A DNA stretch of 64,000 nt from Micromonospora trifolii (GCF_022229005.1 NZ_JAKKFD010000005.1:85150-149149); one strand, 5' to 3'; shown: positions 34,791 through 43,034, numbered from the stretch's first letter. Numbers and translations: made by a program. Notes: generated by a model from the sequence alone, not told the origin.

Positions 34791-35480
34791 TCAGCCCGCC
34801 TCGGTCGACCCCGCGAGCAGCAGGCCGGTCAGCAGACTTCGCAGGGTCCGCTCGACGAGGTCCGCCCGGGGCGCCGGCCCCGGGGGCTGGCTGAACGCCG
34901 CGACCAGGTGCGGGTACGCCGTGAGGTCCACCCCGGCGAAGCTGAACGCCCCGGCGGCGGACTCGCGGCGGGCGAAGAGGCTCACCACGCCGGTCATCAT
35001 CGCGATGGCCTCGAACTTGGCGGCGACGGGGCAGCGCACGGGTTCCAGGATCCGGATGCAGTTGTCGAACCAGGCCAGGCTCTGTGGGCCGATGCCGGTG
35101 GGCCGGTGGATCACGTCGAGCAGCCAGGGGTGGGCGCCGAACAGCGCCAACTGCCGGCGTCCCAGCAGCACCATCGTCTCCAACCAGTCGTCCTCCACCT
35201 GCGGGTACGGGCGCAGCTCCCCCACGGCCCGGTCGGTCATCAGGTCCAGCAGGTCCTCGCGGGATGACAGGTAGCGGTAGAGGGATCCGGCGCCGGTGCC
35301 GAGCGCGGCGGCCACGGCGCGCATCGACACCGCGGCCAGCCCTTCGGCGTCGGCCAGGGTGATGGCGGCCGCGACGATGGCATCGCGGCTGTGCGCCGGA
35401 GCGGGGCCGCGGCTGCCGCGTTCGGGCCTGCTCCAGATCGGCGGCCGGTCGGGGCCGCCGCTCGCGGCTGTGTCACTCAC
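34791..35480 (-). CDS. TetR family regulator
   Basis: The protein is 229 aa. The helix-turn-helix is in IVAAAITLADAEGLAAVSMRAVAAALGTGAGSLYRYLSSREDLLDLM. The C-terminal ligand domain is helical and resembles the TetR_C_11 group. The upstream sequence at 35480-35520 holds CTGTAAACTGCAAACG, a plausible operator or promoter. A ~220-bp non-coding region separates it from the divergent channel gene. Confidence 0.9.
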   Translation of the reverse strand: MSDTAASGGPDRPPIWSRPERGSRGPAPAHSRDAIVAAAITLADAEGLAAVSMRAVAAALGTGAGSLYRYLSSREDLLDLMTDRAVGELRPYPQVEDDWLETMVLLGRRQLALFGAHPWLLDVIHRPTGIGPQSLAWFDNCIRILEPVRCPVAAKFEAIAMMTGVVSLFARRESAAGAFSFAGVDLTAYPHLVAAFSQPPGPAPRADLVERTLRSLLTGLLLAGSTEAG

Positions 35481-35700
35481 TGATCTACTGTAAACTGCAA
35501 ACGTCGTTCGCGATTTGTGTCGTCGCCGGGAGGATCGCGCCGACGCGCAGCGAAAGAGTCACCCTGCACGGATGCCGCGGTCGCCCAGCGTCGTTGATCT
35601 TGGATAGGCTGGTGGGCATGCCCGCACACCATCCGCACCGCCACGACGACGGCCGGAGGTGGGCCCCGGCCCCGGCGCGCCTCATCGAGTCGGCCGACTG

Positions 35701-36648
35701 GTGAGTGACGCGCCCGTGCCCGCCCAGCGGGGTGGTCCGTCCACACCACCGCGGCACCGCTCGGGTTGGACCGACCGTTGCGACCAGCTCGCCCGGTCGC
35801 GACCCTTCGAGATCGCCATCGTCGTGGTCATCCTCGCCAACGGCATCGTTCTCGGCCTGGAGACGTACGACGACCTGAGCCCGGCGGGCACCGCGCTGCA
35901 CGGGCTGGAGCTGTTCTTCCGGGCCGTCTTCGTCGTCGAGATCGCCGTCCGGCTGGCCGCCTACGGCAGACGCCCACAGGACTTCTTCCGGCACGGCTGG
36001 AACGTCTTCGACTTCGTGGTGATCGCGGCGATCTTCATACCGGGCCTGCACGGCGACCCGGCGCTGCTGCGGGTCGTACGGGTCGCCCGCATGGTGCGCC
36101 TGGTGCGGTTCTCGCCGGGTCTGCGGACCATCGTCTCCGCGCTGTGGCGCAGCCTGCCGGGCGTCACCGGGTTCCTCGCCCTGGCCGTGGTGACGCTGTA
36201 CGTGTACGGGATGGCCGGCTGGCTCATCTTCGGCAACAGGTATCCGGAGGAGTACGGCGACATCGGCCGGTCGCTGCTGACGTTGTTCGTGCTGTTGTCG
36301 CTGGAGACGCTGCCGGACCTCATCGAGCAGGGCATGGCGATCTCACCATGGACACTGCTCTACTACGTCAGCTACGTGGTCATCACCGTCAACCTGCTGC
36401 TCAACATCCTCATCGCGGTCATCGTGAACTCCATGGAGGAGGCCCGCCGGTTGGAGATGACCGAGCGACTGGCCCCCGGGTACGACGAGGACGGCGACGG
36501 CGTACCGGACGAGGTGGACCGGATCGCGCTCACCCAACGGCTGGACGACCTGCGGGCGGTCATCACCGAGTTGGAGCGCGAGTTGCGCATCGACCGGGAC
36601 GACGGGCACGGCCGATCGCACCGGGACACTGCCCGCGTCAGACGGTAA
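35701..36648 (+). CDS. Voltage-gated cation channel (NaChBac/NavAb-type, 6-TM)
   Basis: The protein is 315 aa. Six membrane segments are visible: S1 near 36-55, S2 68-87, S3 100-115, S4 with Arg at 124, 127, 130, 133 and 136, S5 154-177 and S6 219-244. The pore loop reads LLSLETLPDLIEQG, so the filter equivalent of NavAb TLESWSM is SLETLPD (200-206). Asp206 falls where Ca-selective engineered channels carry Asp, and the usual Trp is Leu. After S6 comes DEDGDGVPDEVD (262-273), a canonical EF-hand/calcium loop, then a coiled-coil-like helix. Four copies would form the channel. The start is GTG at 35701 and the site before it is weak. Confidence 0.88.
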   Translation: MSDAPVPAQRGGPSTPPRHRSGWTDRCDQLARSRPFEIAIVVVILANGIVLGLETYDDLSPAGTALHGLELFFRAVFVVEIAVRLAAYGRRPQDFFRHGWNVFDFVVIAAIFIPGLHGDPALLRVVRVARMVRLVRFSPGLRTIVSALWRSLPGVTGFLALAVVTLYVYGMAGWLIFGNRYPEEYGDIGRSLLTLFVLLSLETLPDLIEQGMAISPWTLLYYVSYVVITVNLLLNILIAVIVNSMEEARRLEMTERLAPGYDEDGDGVPDEVDRIALTQRLDDLRAVITELERELRIDRDDGHGRSHRDTARVRR

Positions 36649-36726
36649 TCCGACGCTCGCGCTACGTCTTCGGGTTCGGATAGTGTCGACGGCGGTCCCG
36701 TCGGCCTGCTTGAAGGGGTACCGAGC

Positions 36727-37896
36727 ATGACGACCAGTGTCGACAATGCCCAGACCGCCACCGACCCCACGGACACGCTCGGCACGGTGATCGACGACGT
36801 GATCCGCCCGCAGGCACCGATCGTCGACCGGGACGGGGCCTTCCCCCGTGCGGGTGTCGACGCTCTCGCCGCAGCCGGCCTGCTCGGCCTGGCCTCCTCG
36901 ACCGAGGTCGGCGGCGCGGGCCACGGCATGCGGGCCGTCGCCGAGGTGATCGAGCGGCTGGCCGCCGAGTGCGGGTCCACAGCGATGGTGGTGCTCATGC
37001 ACTACGCGGCGACAGCCGTCATCGAGGCGCACGGCCCGCGCGACGACCGCGCGGCCATCGCCGCCGGCGATCACCTCACCACGTTGGCGTTCTCCGAGTA
37101 CGGCTCGCGCAGCCACTTCTGGTCGCCGACCGGCACCGCGACAGCCGCCGACGAGGACACCGTCCGCCTCGACGCCCGTAAGAGCTGGGTCACCTCGGCC
37201 GGCGAGGCCAACAGCTACGTCTGGTCGAGCCTTCCGCTGACCCGCGACGCCGGCCCGATGACGCTGTGGCTGGTGCCGGCCGACAGCGCCGGTCTGAGCG
37301 TGACCGGCGACTTCGACGGGCTGGGCCTGCGGGGCAACGGCTCTCGGCCGATGACCGCCGACGGGCTGCGGGTTCCGTCGGCGGCGAGGATGGCGGCCGA
37401 CGGGGCCGGGCTCGACACCGCGCTCGGCGCCGTCCTGCCCTGGTTCCTGGTGCTCAACGCCGCTTTCTGCCTCGGTCTCGCCGACAGCGCGGTGGCCGAG
37501 GCCGGCCGACATCTCACCAGGACCACGCTCACGCACACCGGCGCCGCACTGCGCGACGCGCCCGTCACCCGACGCGACCTCGCCCGGCTGATGATCGGCA
37601 CCCACGCGCTGCGCGCCTTCCTGGGCGACACGCTCACCGCTCTGGAGACCGGCCGTGACGATGCGATGCTGCGGGTGCTCCAGGTCAAAGCGCTCGCCGG
37701 CGAGACCGTCGCCGACGTGACCGATGGCGCGATGCAGCTCTGCGGCGGCAGCGCCTTCCGCAAGGAGTTGGGCCTCGAGCGCCGTTTCCGGGACGCCCGC
37801 GCGGCCCGGGTGATGGCGCCGACCACCGACGCGCTGCTCGATTTCGTCGGTCGGGTCGCCACCGGGCTGCCGCTGCTCGACGAGGCCAACCGCTGA
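36727..37896 (+). CDS. Acyl-CoA dehydrogenase-fold flavoprotein (first gene of three-gene operon)
   Basis: The protein is 389 aa with the ACAD three-domain fold: an N-terminal helical part (GLLGLASSTEVGGAGHGMRAVAEVIERLAAECGSTAMVV), a middle beta domain (TTLAFSEYGSRSHFWSPT, KSWVTSAGEANSYVWS) and C-terminal helices (QLCGGSAFRKELGLERRFRDARAARVM). The usual catalytic Glu is not obvious, and the shape recalls DszC/SfnC-like flavin monooxygenases as much as dehydrogenases. Its stop codon's last base is the first base of the next ATG, so it is coupled to the PhnD-like gene. I infer FMN/FAD-dependent oxygenation or dehydrogenation of the substrate that the next protein binds. Confidence 0.85.
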   Translation: MTTSVDNAQTATDPTDTLGTVIDDVIRPQAPIVDRDGAFPRAGVDALAAAGLLGLASSTEVGGAGHGMRAVAEVIERLAAECGSTAMVVLMHYAATAVIEAHGPRDDRAAIAAGDHLTTLAFSEYGSRSHFWSPTGTATAADEDTVRLDARKSWVTSAGEANSYVWSSLPLTRDAGPMTLWLVPADSAGLSVTGDFDGLGLRGNGSRPMTADGLRVPSAARMAADGAGLDTALGAVLPWFLVLNAAFCLGLADSAVAEAGRHLTRTTLTHTGAALRDAPVTRRDLARLMIGTHALRAFLGDTLTALETGRDDAMLRVLQVKALAGETVADVTDGAMQLCGGSAFRKELGLERRFRDARAARVMAPTTDALLDFVGRVATGLPLLDEANR

Positions 37897-38741
37897 TGCT
37901 CGCGCCAACCGTTCTGATGGGCGCGGTCGCGTACGACCCGAAGGTGGTGACCATCTGGGAGGGCTTCCGCACCTGGCTGCGCGGGCGGGGCCTGGACTTC
38001 GACTTCGTCCTCTACTCGCACTACGAGCGACAGGTCGAGGACCTCGTCGCCGGGCGGATCGACGCGGCCTGGAACTCTCCCCTGGCCTGGCTGCGGGCCG
38101 AGCGACTGGCTGCCGCCCACGGCACGTCCGTCCGCGCGCTCACCATGCGCGACACCGACCAGGACCTCACCTCGGTCGTGGTGGTCCGCGCGGACTCACC
38201 GGTGGGTCAGCTCGCCGGCCTCGCCGGACGGGTGGTCGCCGTCGGGGCCCTCGACAGTCCACAGGCGACGCTGATCCCGCTGGGTCACCTCGCGGCGGCC
38301 GGGGTCACCGTCGACGTACGCCGCTTCGACGTGGGCGTCGGCCTGCACGGCGACCACATCGGTGGCGAGCGCGACGCAGCCCGCGCCCTGGTGGCCGGGG
38401 AGGTCGACGCCGCCTGCATGATCGACGCCAACCATCTGGCGTTCGTTCAGGAGGGCACGTTACCGCCGGAGGGCACCCGGATCGTGGCGCAGACCGCACG
38501 CTACGACCACTGCAACATGACGGTCCGCGCGCCGGAGTCCGACGGGGTCCGGCTCTTCGGCACGCTGCTGCTCGGCATGTCGTACGCCGATCCGCAGGTG
38601 CGCCCGCTGCTCGACCTGGAGGGGCTGACGGCCTGGCGGGAGGGCCGCACCACGGGCTATGACGCCCTCGCCGACGCTGTCGACGCCAGCGGTTTCTACT
38701 CCCCCGACGGGCGGGTGACGGCCACGGACTACCGGCCGTGA
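37896..38741 (+). CDS. PhnD-like substrate-binding-fold protein without signal peptide
   Basis: The protein is 281 aa. It starts MLAPTVLMGAVAYDPKVVTIWEGF and has periplasmic-binding-protein type 2 features of the PhnD/SsuA/ThiY group: AGRIDAAWNSPLAWLRAE, LTSVVVVRADSPVGQLAGLAGRVVAVG, LGHLAAAGVTVDV and AGEVDAACMIDANHL. There is no Sec, Tat or lipobox signal and no ABC permease or ATPase gene alongside. It may therefore work in the cytoplasm as a ligand carrier, sensor or enzyme. It overlaps the flavoprotein gene upstream by 1 nt and the diiron gene downstream by 4 nt. Confidence 0.8.
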   Translation: MLAPTVLMGAVAYDPKVVTIWEGFRTWLRGRGLDFDFVLYSHYERQVEDLVAGRIDAAWNSPLAWLRAERLAAAHGTSVRALTMRDTDQDLTSVVVVRADSPVGQLAGLAGRVVAVGALDSPQATLIPLGHLAAAGVTVDVRRFDVGVGLHGDHIGGERDAARALVAGEVDAACMIDANHLAFVQEGTLPPEGTRIVAQTARYDHCNMTVRAPESDGVRLFGTLLLGMSYADPQVRPLLDLEGLTAWREGRTTGYDALADAVDASGFYSPDGRVTATDYRP

Positions 38742-39949
38742 GCGCGGCACCGGTCGCCGAGGTCGACCTGGGTGAGCTGGGTTTCGGCCGGGGCGCGCAC
38801 CTGCTGGTGCAGCGGGCCCTGGCCGGGTTGCCGCGCGGCGGCCGGTTGGCGGTCTCCGGGCGCGACCCGGCGCTGCGCGTACACCTGCCCGCCTGGTGTC
38901 GTGGCCGGGGTCATCGGGTCGAATGGCCGGATCGGGGCGAGGCGGGCGATCTGGTGGCGGTGGTGGTCCGGGGGTCGGCGGATGACGACCGTTGGTTCGG
39001 CGCGGAGCGGGCCGGGGCGGCACTGCCGTCGGCGCTCAGCAGCCGTCCACCGGCGCGGTGGGGCCTCGGCGCCCGGGGCGCGCTGCTCGAAGCCGGCGGT
39101 CCGGAGGCCCGGTTCGACCTCGACGACCGCGACCTGGTCTGGGCCGACATCGCCCCAAACCTGTACGCGCAGGCCGCCGCCCGACAGTGGGACCCGCAGA
39201 CCGCGGTGCCGTGGGACGACCCGTTCGCGCTGCCGGCCGACGTCGAGGCCGCTGTGGTGCAGGTGATGACCTACCTGGTCGAGAACGAGCAGGCCGCCCT
39301 CGTGGTGCCGGCCCGGTTCGTGGGACGCATCCATCCGCACTTTCGGGAGGTGGTGCAGCTTCTCGCCGTGCAGATGGCCGACGAGGCGCGGCACATGGAG
39401 GTCTTCAGCCGGCGGGCGCTGCTGCGGGGCGCCGAGATGGGAACGTCATCCGCCGGCGGTCGGCAGTCGCTGTTCACGCTCGTCGCGGAGTCGGACTTCG
39501 CGTTGGCGTCGTTCCTGCTCTCCGTGCTCGGCGAGGGCAGCTTCGTCGATCTGCTCTCGTTCCTGCACGAGAACGCCCCGGACCCGGTGACGCGCCGGAT
39601 CTGCTGGCTCGCCATGCAGGACGAGCGCCGACACGTGGTGTTCGGCATGGCGCACCTGGAGCATCAGGCGCAGCTGGATCCGCTGCTGCGGGACCGGCTG
39701 CGGGCGGCGATCCACCGCCGCCACGACGCGCTGGTCGACACCGCGGGGCTCAACGCGGACGTCTTCGACGCGCTGGTGGTGCTCGCGGCGGGTGGTTGGC
39801 ATCCGGACGACGTGTCCGGCGGCTTCGACCGCGTGCAGGCTCTGCAACACGCGATGGATCAGGGCCGTCAGCGCCGCCTCGTCCGCCTGGGCTTCCGGGC
39901 CGACGAGGCGGCGGAGCTCTCCGCTCTGCACACCCGCAACTTCATGTAG
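38738..39949 (+). CDS. TusA-like domain fused to ferritin-like diiron domain
   Basis: The protein is 403 aa. Residues ~8-80 match the TusA/SirA fold (ELGFGRGAHLLVQRALAGLPRGGRLAVSGRD...HLPAWCRGRGHRVEW), but the N-terminal catalytic Cys-Pro of sulfur carriers is replaced; only the later Cys in PAWCRG remains. Residues ~170-390 are a ferritin/RNR-like four-helix bundle with probable iron ligands in VENEQAAL, MADEARHMEVF, FTLVAESDFALASF and MQDERRHVVFGM. A di-iron or Mn/Fe oxygenase is expected. It is the third gene of the coupled operon, closed by a strong terminator just after the stop. Confidence 0.82.
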   Translation: MSAAPVAEVDLGELGFGRGAHLLVQRALAGLPRGGRLAVSGRDPALRVHLPAWCRGRGHRVEWPDRGEAGDLVAVVVRGSADDDRWFGAERAGAALPSALSSRPPARWGLGARGALLEAGGPEARFDLDDRDLVWADIAPNLYAQAAARQWDPQTAVPWDDPFALPADVEAAVVQVMTYLVENEQAALVVPARFVGRIHPHFREVVQLLAVQMADEARHMEVFSRRALLRGAEMGTSSAGGRQSLFTLVAESDFALASFLLSVLGEGSFVDLLSFLHENAPDPVTRRICWLAMQDERRHVVFGMAHLEHQAQLDPLLRDRLRAAIHRRHDALVDTAGLNADVFDALVVLAAGGWHPDDVSGGFDRVQALQHAMDQGRQRRLVRLGFRADEAAELSALHTRNFM

Positions 39950-39950
39950 C

Positions 39951-39986
39951 CGATCCCCGCGCACGGCACGGCGTGCGCGGGGATCG
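39951..39986. terminator. Strong intrinsic-type hairpin
   Basis: A perfect 15-bp stem (39951-39965 with 39972-39986, CGATCCCCGCGCACG and its complement) and a 6-nt loop begins two bases after the stop of the diiron gene. No U-tract follows, as usual in GC-rich actinomycetes. It also serves the convergent DUF1330 gene. Confidence 0.8.
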
Positions 39987-40012
39987 CGGTACGGCAGGTC
40001 AGCGGGTGCTGG

Positions 40013-40363
40013 TCACTGGCCGAGCAGGGTCCGGATCTGACGCGCGTAGCCGGCCACCGTGAAGTCCGGGCCGACGGAGTCCACCAGGACCAGGTCGTTG
40101 ATGGTGTGATCGACGCGTAGCGACAGGATCGCCTGGTACTCGGGCGAGTTGTACCAGGCCTTGGCGGTTTCCGCGTCCGGGAACTCGATCAGCACGACCG
40201 AACCGGGCCAACTGCCCTCAAGGACCTGCACGTCGGCGTCCAGAACGAGCCACTTGGCGCCGTACGCCTCGGTGGTGGCCTGCACCTGCTCGAGGTATCG
40301 CAGGGACTCCTCGGTCGGCACTCCGCCGGGAATACGCAGATGGTTGATCAGGTAGGTGCTCAT
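40013..40363 (-). CDS. DUF1330 domain protein
   Basis: The protein is 116 aa with the DUF1330/dimeric alpha-beta barrel pattern: EESLRYLEQVQATTEAYGAKWLVLDADVQVLEG, WPGSVVLIEFPDAETAKAWYNSPEYQAI. Members are small stand-alone proteins, possibly monooxygenase-like, with no firm function. Its promoter carries the palindrome ACGACCGGTCGT at 40407-40418, which is nearly repeated before the neighbouring TetR gene. Confidence 0.9.
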   Translation of the reverse strand: MSTYLINHLRIPGGVPTEESLRYLEQVQATTEAYGAKWLVLDADVQVLEGSWPGSVVLIEFPDAETAKAWYNSPEYQAILSLRVDHTINDLVLVDSVGPDFTVAGYARQIRTLLGQ

Positions 40364-40406
40364 GTCTCACTCCTCAGTGCGGGTGCTGCTTCCCGGTCGA
40401 AGGCGT

Positions 40407-40418
40407 ACGACCGGTCGT
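40407..40418. promoter_or_regulatory. Palindromic TetR operator upstream of the DUF1330 gene
   Basis: ACGACCGGTCGT is a perfect 12-bp palindrome 44 bp upstream of the DUF1330 start. A copy with one difference lies upstream of the TetR gene at 41128-41139, so both are probably bound by that regulator. Confidence 0.7.
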
Positions 40419-40485
40419 CTTGGATTGGATAAACGTCGCGCCGGGTGGGACGACGCGGCCTGTCACCGCTGGGATCGGACGCGGG

Positions 40486-41076
40486 TCAGGTGAGGATCCG
40501 GGCCGTGGTGATCGTGAAGAATTCGTGGAGGGCGGCCGGGTCACCGGATGCCTTCGCCCGCGCTGCCGCGCCCTCGTAGCTGGAGACGACGAAGCCGGCG
40601 AGATCACTGGCGGGTTCGTCGCCGTGCAGTTCACCGGCAGCCCGCGCTTGCTCGATCGCCCTGGCGAGCGCGGCGACCCAGCGGCCGAAGCCGGCGTCGA
40701 CGGCGTTTCGCAGAACATCGCTGTGCGCCGGGATCTCGGTGGCGAAGTTGCCGAGAAGGCACCCACGATCACCCATGGTGTCGCTGAGGCCGGTGATGTA
40801 TCTCAGGTGAGCGGTGATCCGCTCAAGCGGCGTGGCACCCTGCTTCTCGTCGAGCATCTCCAGCCCCATCGCTGCGGAGTATCTCGCCACCGAGTCGAGG
40901 GCGAGGTCTTCCTTGCTGGCGAAGTGGTTGTAGAAGGTGCCCTTGGGCGCCCCGGCTGCGGCGACGATGTCCTGGACACTCGTGCCGTTGTAGCCCCGCA
41001 GGTGGAACAGGTCCAACGCCGCGTCGGACAACCGTTGCCGGGTCCCGGCGGAGGCCGGTGACTTCGATCGTGGCAT
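40486..41076 (-). CDS. TetR/AcrR family regulator
   Basis: The protein is 196 aa. The DNA-binding part is LSDAALDLFHLRGYNGTSVQDIVAAAGAPKGTFYNHFASKEDLALDSV and the C-terminal domain belongs to the TetR_C_16/YxaF-like group. The ATG at 41076 is chosen because GAGAGGAG lies 9 nt before it; a longer frame starts at 41124. It lies upstream of, and on the same strand as, the DUF1330 gene, and each gene has its own copy of the ACCGGTCGT operator. Confidence 0.9.
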   Translation of the reverse strand: MPRSKSPASAGTRQRLSDAALDLFHLRGYNGTSVQDIVAAAGAPKGTFYNHFASKEDLALDSVARYSAAMGLEMLDEKQGATPLERITAHLRYITGLSDTMGDRGCLLGNFATEIPAHSDVLRNAVDAGFGRWVAALARAIEQARAAGELHGDEPASDLAGFVVSSYEGAAARAKASGDPAALHEFFTITTARILT

Positions 41077-41127
41077 CTTGTGGCACTCCTCTCGCCCGGG
41101 TTCCGGCTGACTGACAAACACCACAAT

Positions 41128-41139
41128 ATGACCGGTCGT
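41128..41139. promoter_or_regulatory. Second copy of the TetR operator, upstream of the TetR gene
   Basis: ATGACCGGTCGT differs by one base from the perfect palindrome before the DUF1330 gene. It lies 52 bp upstream of the TetR start, consistent with autoregulation. Confidence 0.65.
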
Positions 41140-41192
41140 CTCGAAATGCCAGTGATGTGACCGCTGTCATCCCCCAGTACTGTGGAACGGCC

Positions 41193-41546
41193 ATGAACAG
41201 GGATTCCAGCGCAATCCGCGACGAGTTGCTGCGGCTACGTGAGCAGACCGAGGCTCAGGCCACCGCCTTGGACGGCGACCTGCGGAGCCTCTTCGAGGCG
41301 TCCCGCTCGTCCAATGCCGATGACGAACACGACCCGGAGGGCAGCACTATCGCCTTCGAACGTGCGCAGCTCACCGCCGTCCTGGACGCCACGCGCCGAC
41401 GCCTGGCCGAGCTGGACGTCGCGCTGAAACGGGTCGACGACGGCAGCTACGGCGTGTGCGAACGGTGCTCCCGTCCGATTCCCGCCGAGCGGCTCGTCGC
41501 CCGCCCGTCAGCACGTACGTGTGTGGCCTGTGCCAGCCGGCGGTGA
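41193..41546 (+). CDS. TraR/DksA-type zinc finger protein
   Basis: The protein is 117 aa. An N-terminal helical hairpin (RDELLRLREQTEAQATAL...FERAQLTAVLDATRRRLAELDVALKR) is followed by a C4 zinc finger, CERC-x17-CVAC, near residues 87-111. This is the architecture of DksA/TraR proteins that reach into the RNA polymerase secondary channel; actinomycete members are shorter relatives. The start is the ATG at 41193. Confidence 0.9.
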   Translation: MNRDSSAIRDELLRLREQTEAQATALDGDLRSLFEASRSSNADDEHDPEGSTIAFERAQLTAVLDATRRRLAELDVALKRVDDGSYGVCERCSRPIPAERLVARPSARTCVACASRR

Positions 41547-41592
41547 CGGCGCCCGTCGACCACGAGGGCGGCGGGCACCGTCGTACCGGTGA

Positions 41593-42987
41593 TCAGCTGG
41601 CGCAACAACCCCGCGCGGGCGCGGCGTCGAGGGCGACGAGGCTGATTGGCGCGGACCGCAGCCCTCCGGAGACGCCGGTGGACAGTCCACGCCCCGTCGG
41701 TTGCGGTCCGCAGCAGTCGTCGCCGCTCGCCGAGACGGCGGAGTCACTGCTGCACACACCGGTGGCGGGCAGGTCGAGCTGGACGTCACGGGCGGCGGCC
41801 CAGTCACCGGCCAGCGCGGCGACCACGGAGCGGACCTGCTCGTAGCCGGTGGCCATGAGAAACGTCGGCGCCCGGCCGTAGGACTTCATACCGACGGCGT
41901 AGTAGCCCTGCTCCGGGTGGGCGAGCACGTCCACGCCGTGCGGCGGCACGGTGCCGCAGGAGTGCTCGTTGGGGTCGATCAGCGGGGCCAGGGCACGGGT
42001 GGCGCCCAGTACCGGGTCGAGGTCCAGCCGCAGCTCGGCGGCGATGCTGTGGTCGGGGCGGAATCCCGTGGCCGCGACCACACGGTCGACGGTGATCGAC
42101 TCGGCGCTGCCGTGGCCGTGCCGCAGGACCACACTCACCCGGCCGTCCGTCGGGGTGAGCGCCCGCACGGAGAAGCCGGTGAGCAGCCGGATCCGTCCGG
42201 CGTCGACGTGCGCGCGCAGCCGAGCGCCGAGCGCGCCCCGCGCCGGGAGGGCGTCGGCGTCCCCGCCGCCGTAGGTACGCGTCGGCGCGGCGGCCCGGAT
42301 GGCCCAGGTCACCTCGGTGCCGGGCTCGACGGCGGCCAGGTCCGCCAGGGACAGCAGGGTGTTCGCGGCGGAGTGACCGGCGCCGACCACCAGTGTGTGC
42401 CGGCCGACGAACCGGCCCCGGTCGGCGCCGAGGACGTCCGGCAGCGCGTGCTCCAGGTACGCCGCCGCGTCGGCCTCCCCTCGCGCACGCAGACCGGACG
42501 CGCCGAGGACGTTCGGCGTGCCCCAGGTGCCGGAGGCGTCGATGACGGCGCGGGCGAGCAGTTCGTCGCCGTCGGCGAGGTGGAGCAGGAACGGTGCCGT
42601 GTCGCGCCCGGCGGTACGCAGCCGGTCGAGGCCGAGCCGGCTGATCGCCTCGACGCGTGCCCCGTACCGCAGGTGTGGCTTCAGTTGTGGCAGCTGCGCG
42701 AGGGGCCGGAGGTAGTCGTCGACCAGCTCCGCGCCGGTGGGCAGTGCCTGTGGGTCGGGGGCGACCCAACCGGCCTCGTCGAGGAGCCGACGGGCGGCCG
42801 GGTCGATGTTGTAACGCCACGGCGAGAAGACCCGCACGTGCCCCCACTGGCGTACCGCGGCACCGGGGGTGTCGCCGGCTTCGCGGACGGTGAAGGGCAG
42901 CCCGCGTTCGTGCAGGTGCGCGGCGGCGGCGAGACCGGTCGGGCCGGCGCCGATGACGACGGTGGGAAGGTCGTCCAGAGCATTCAT
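41593..42987 (-). CDS. FAD/NAD(P)-dependent oxidoreductase of arsenic islands (ArsO-like)
   Basis: The protein is 464 aa. There are two dinucleotide folds: VVIGAGPTGLAAAAHLHERG near residue 10 for FAD and TLVVGAGHSAANTLLSLADL near 195 for NAD(P). The sequence VFSPWRYNIDPAARRLL and the late CGTVPPHGVDVLAHPEQGYYAVGMKSYGRAP are as in flavin monooxygenase-like proteins found beside arsR in actinomycetes. The C-terminal tail has two adjacent-cysteine pairs (DDCCG and GCCAS) plus VCSS, which could bind As(III) or a metal. It lies in the minus-strand arm of the island, downstream of the ArsN1-type gene. Confidence 0.82.
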   Translation of the reverse strand: MNALDDLPTVVIGAGPTGLAAAAHLHERGLPFTVREAGDTPGAAVRQWGHVRVFSPWRYNIDPAARRLLDEAGWVAPDPQALPTGAELVDDYLRPLAQLPQLKPHLRYGARVEAISRLGLDRLRTAGRDTAPFLLHLADGDELLARAVIDASGTWGTPNVLGASGLRARGEADAAAYLEHALPDVLGADRGRFVGRHTLVVGAGHSAANTLLSLADLAAVEPGTEVTWAIRAAAPTRTYGGGDADALPARGALGARLRAHVDAGRIRLLTGFSVRALTPTDGRVSVVLRHGHGSAESITVDRVVAATGFRPDHSIAAELRLDLDPVLGATRALAPLIDPNEHSCGTVPPHGVDVLAHPEQGYYAVGMKSYGRAPTFLMATGYEQVRSVVAALAGDWAAARDVQLDLPATGVCSSDSAVSASGDDCCGPQPTGRGLSTGVSGGLRSAPISLVALDAAPARGCCAS

Positions 42988-43034
42988 CAGTGGGCTCCTC
43001 GGTGTGGTGGCCCGTTCCTGGGGGCCGCGGCTGG

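Noticed and set aside
36343..37908. Minus-strand open frame of 521 codons opposite the ACAD-like gene
   Set aside because: Arg/Gly/Ala/Val-rich shadow with no motif; the plus-strand gene is convincing and coupled to its neighbours.
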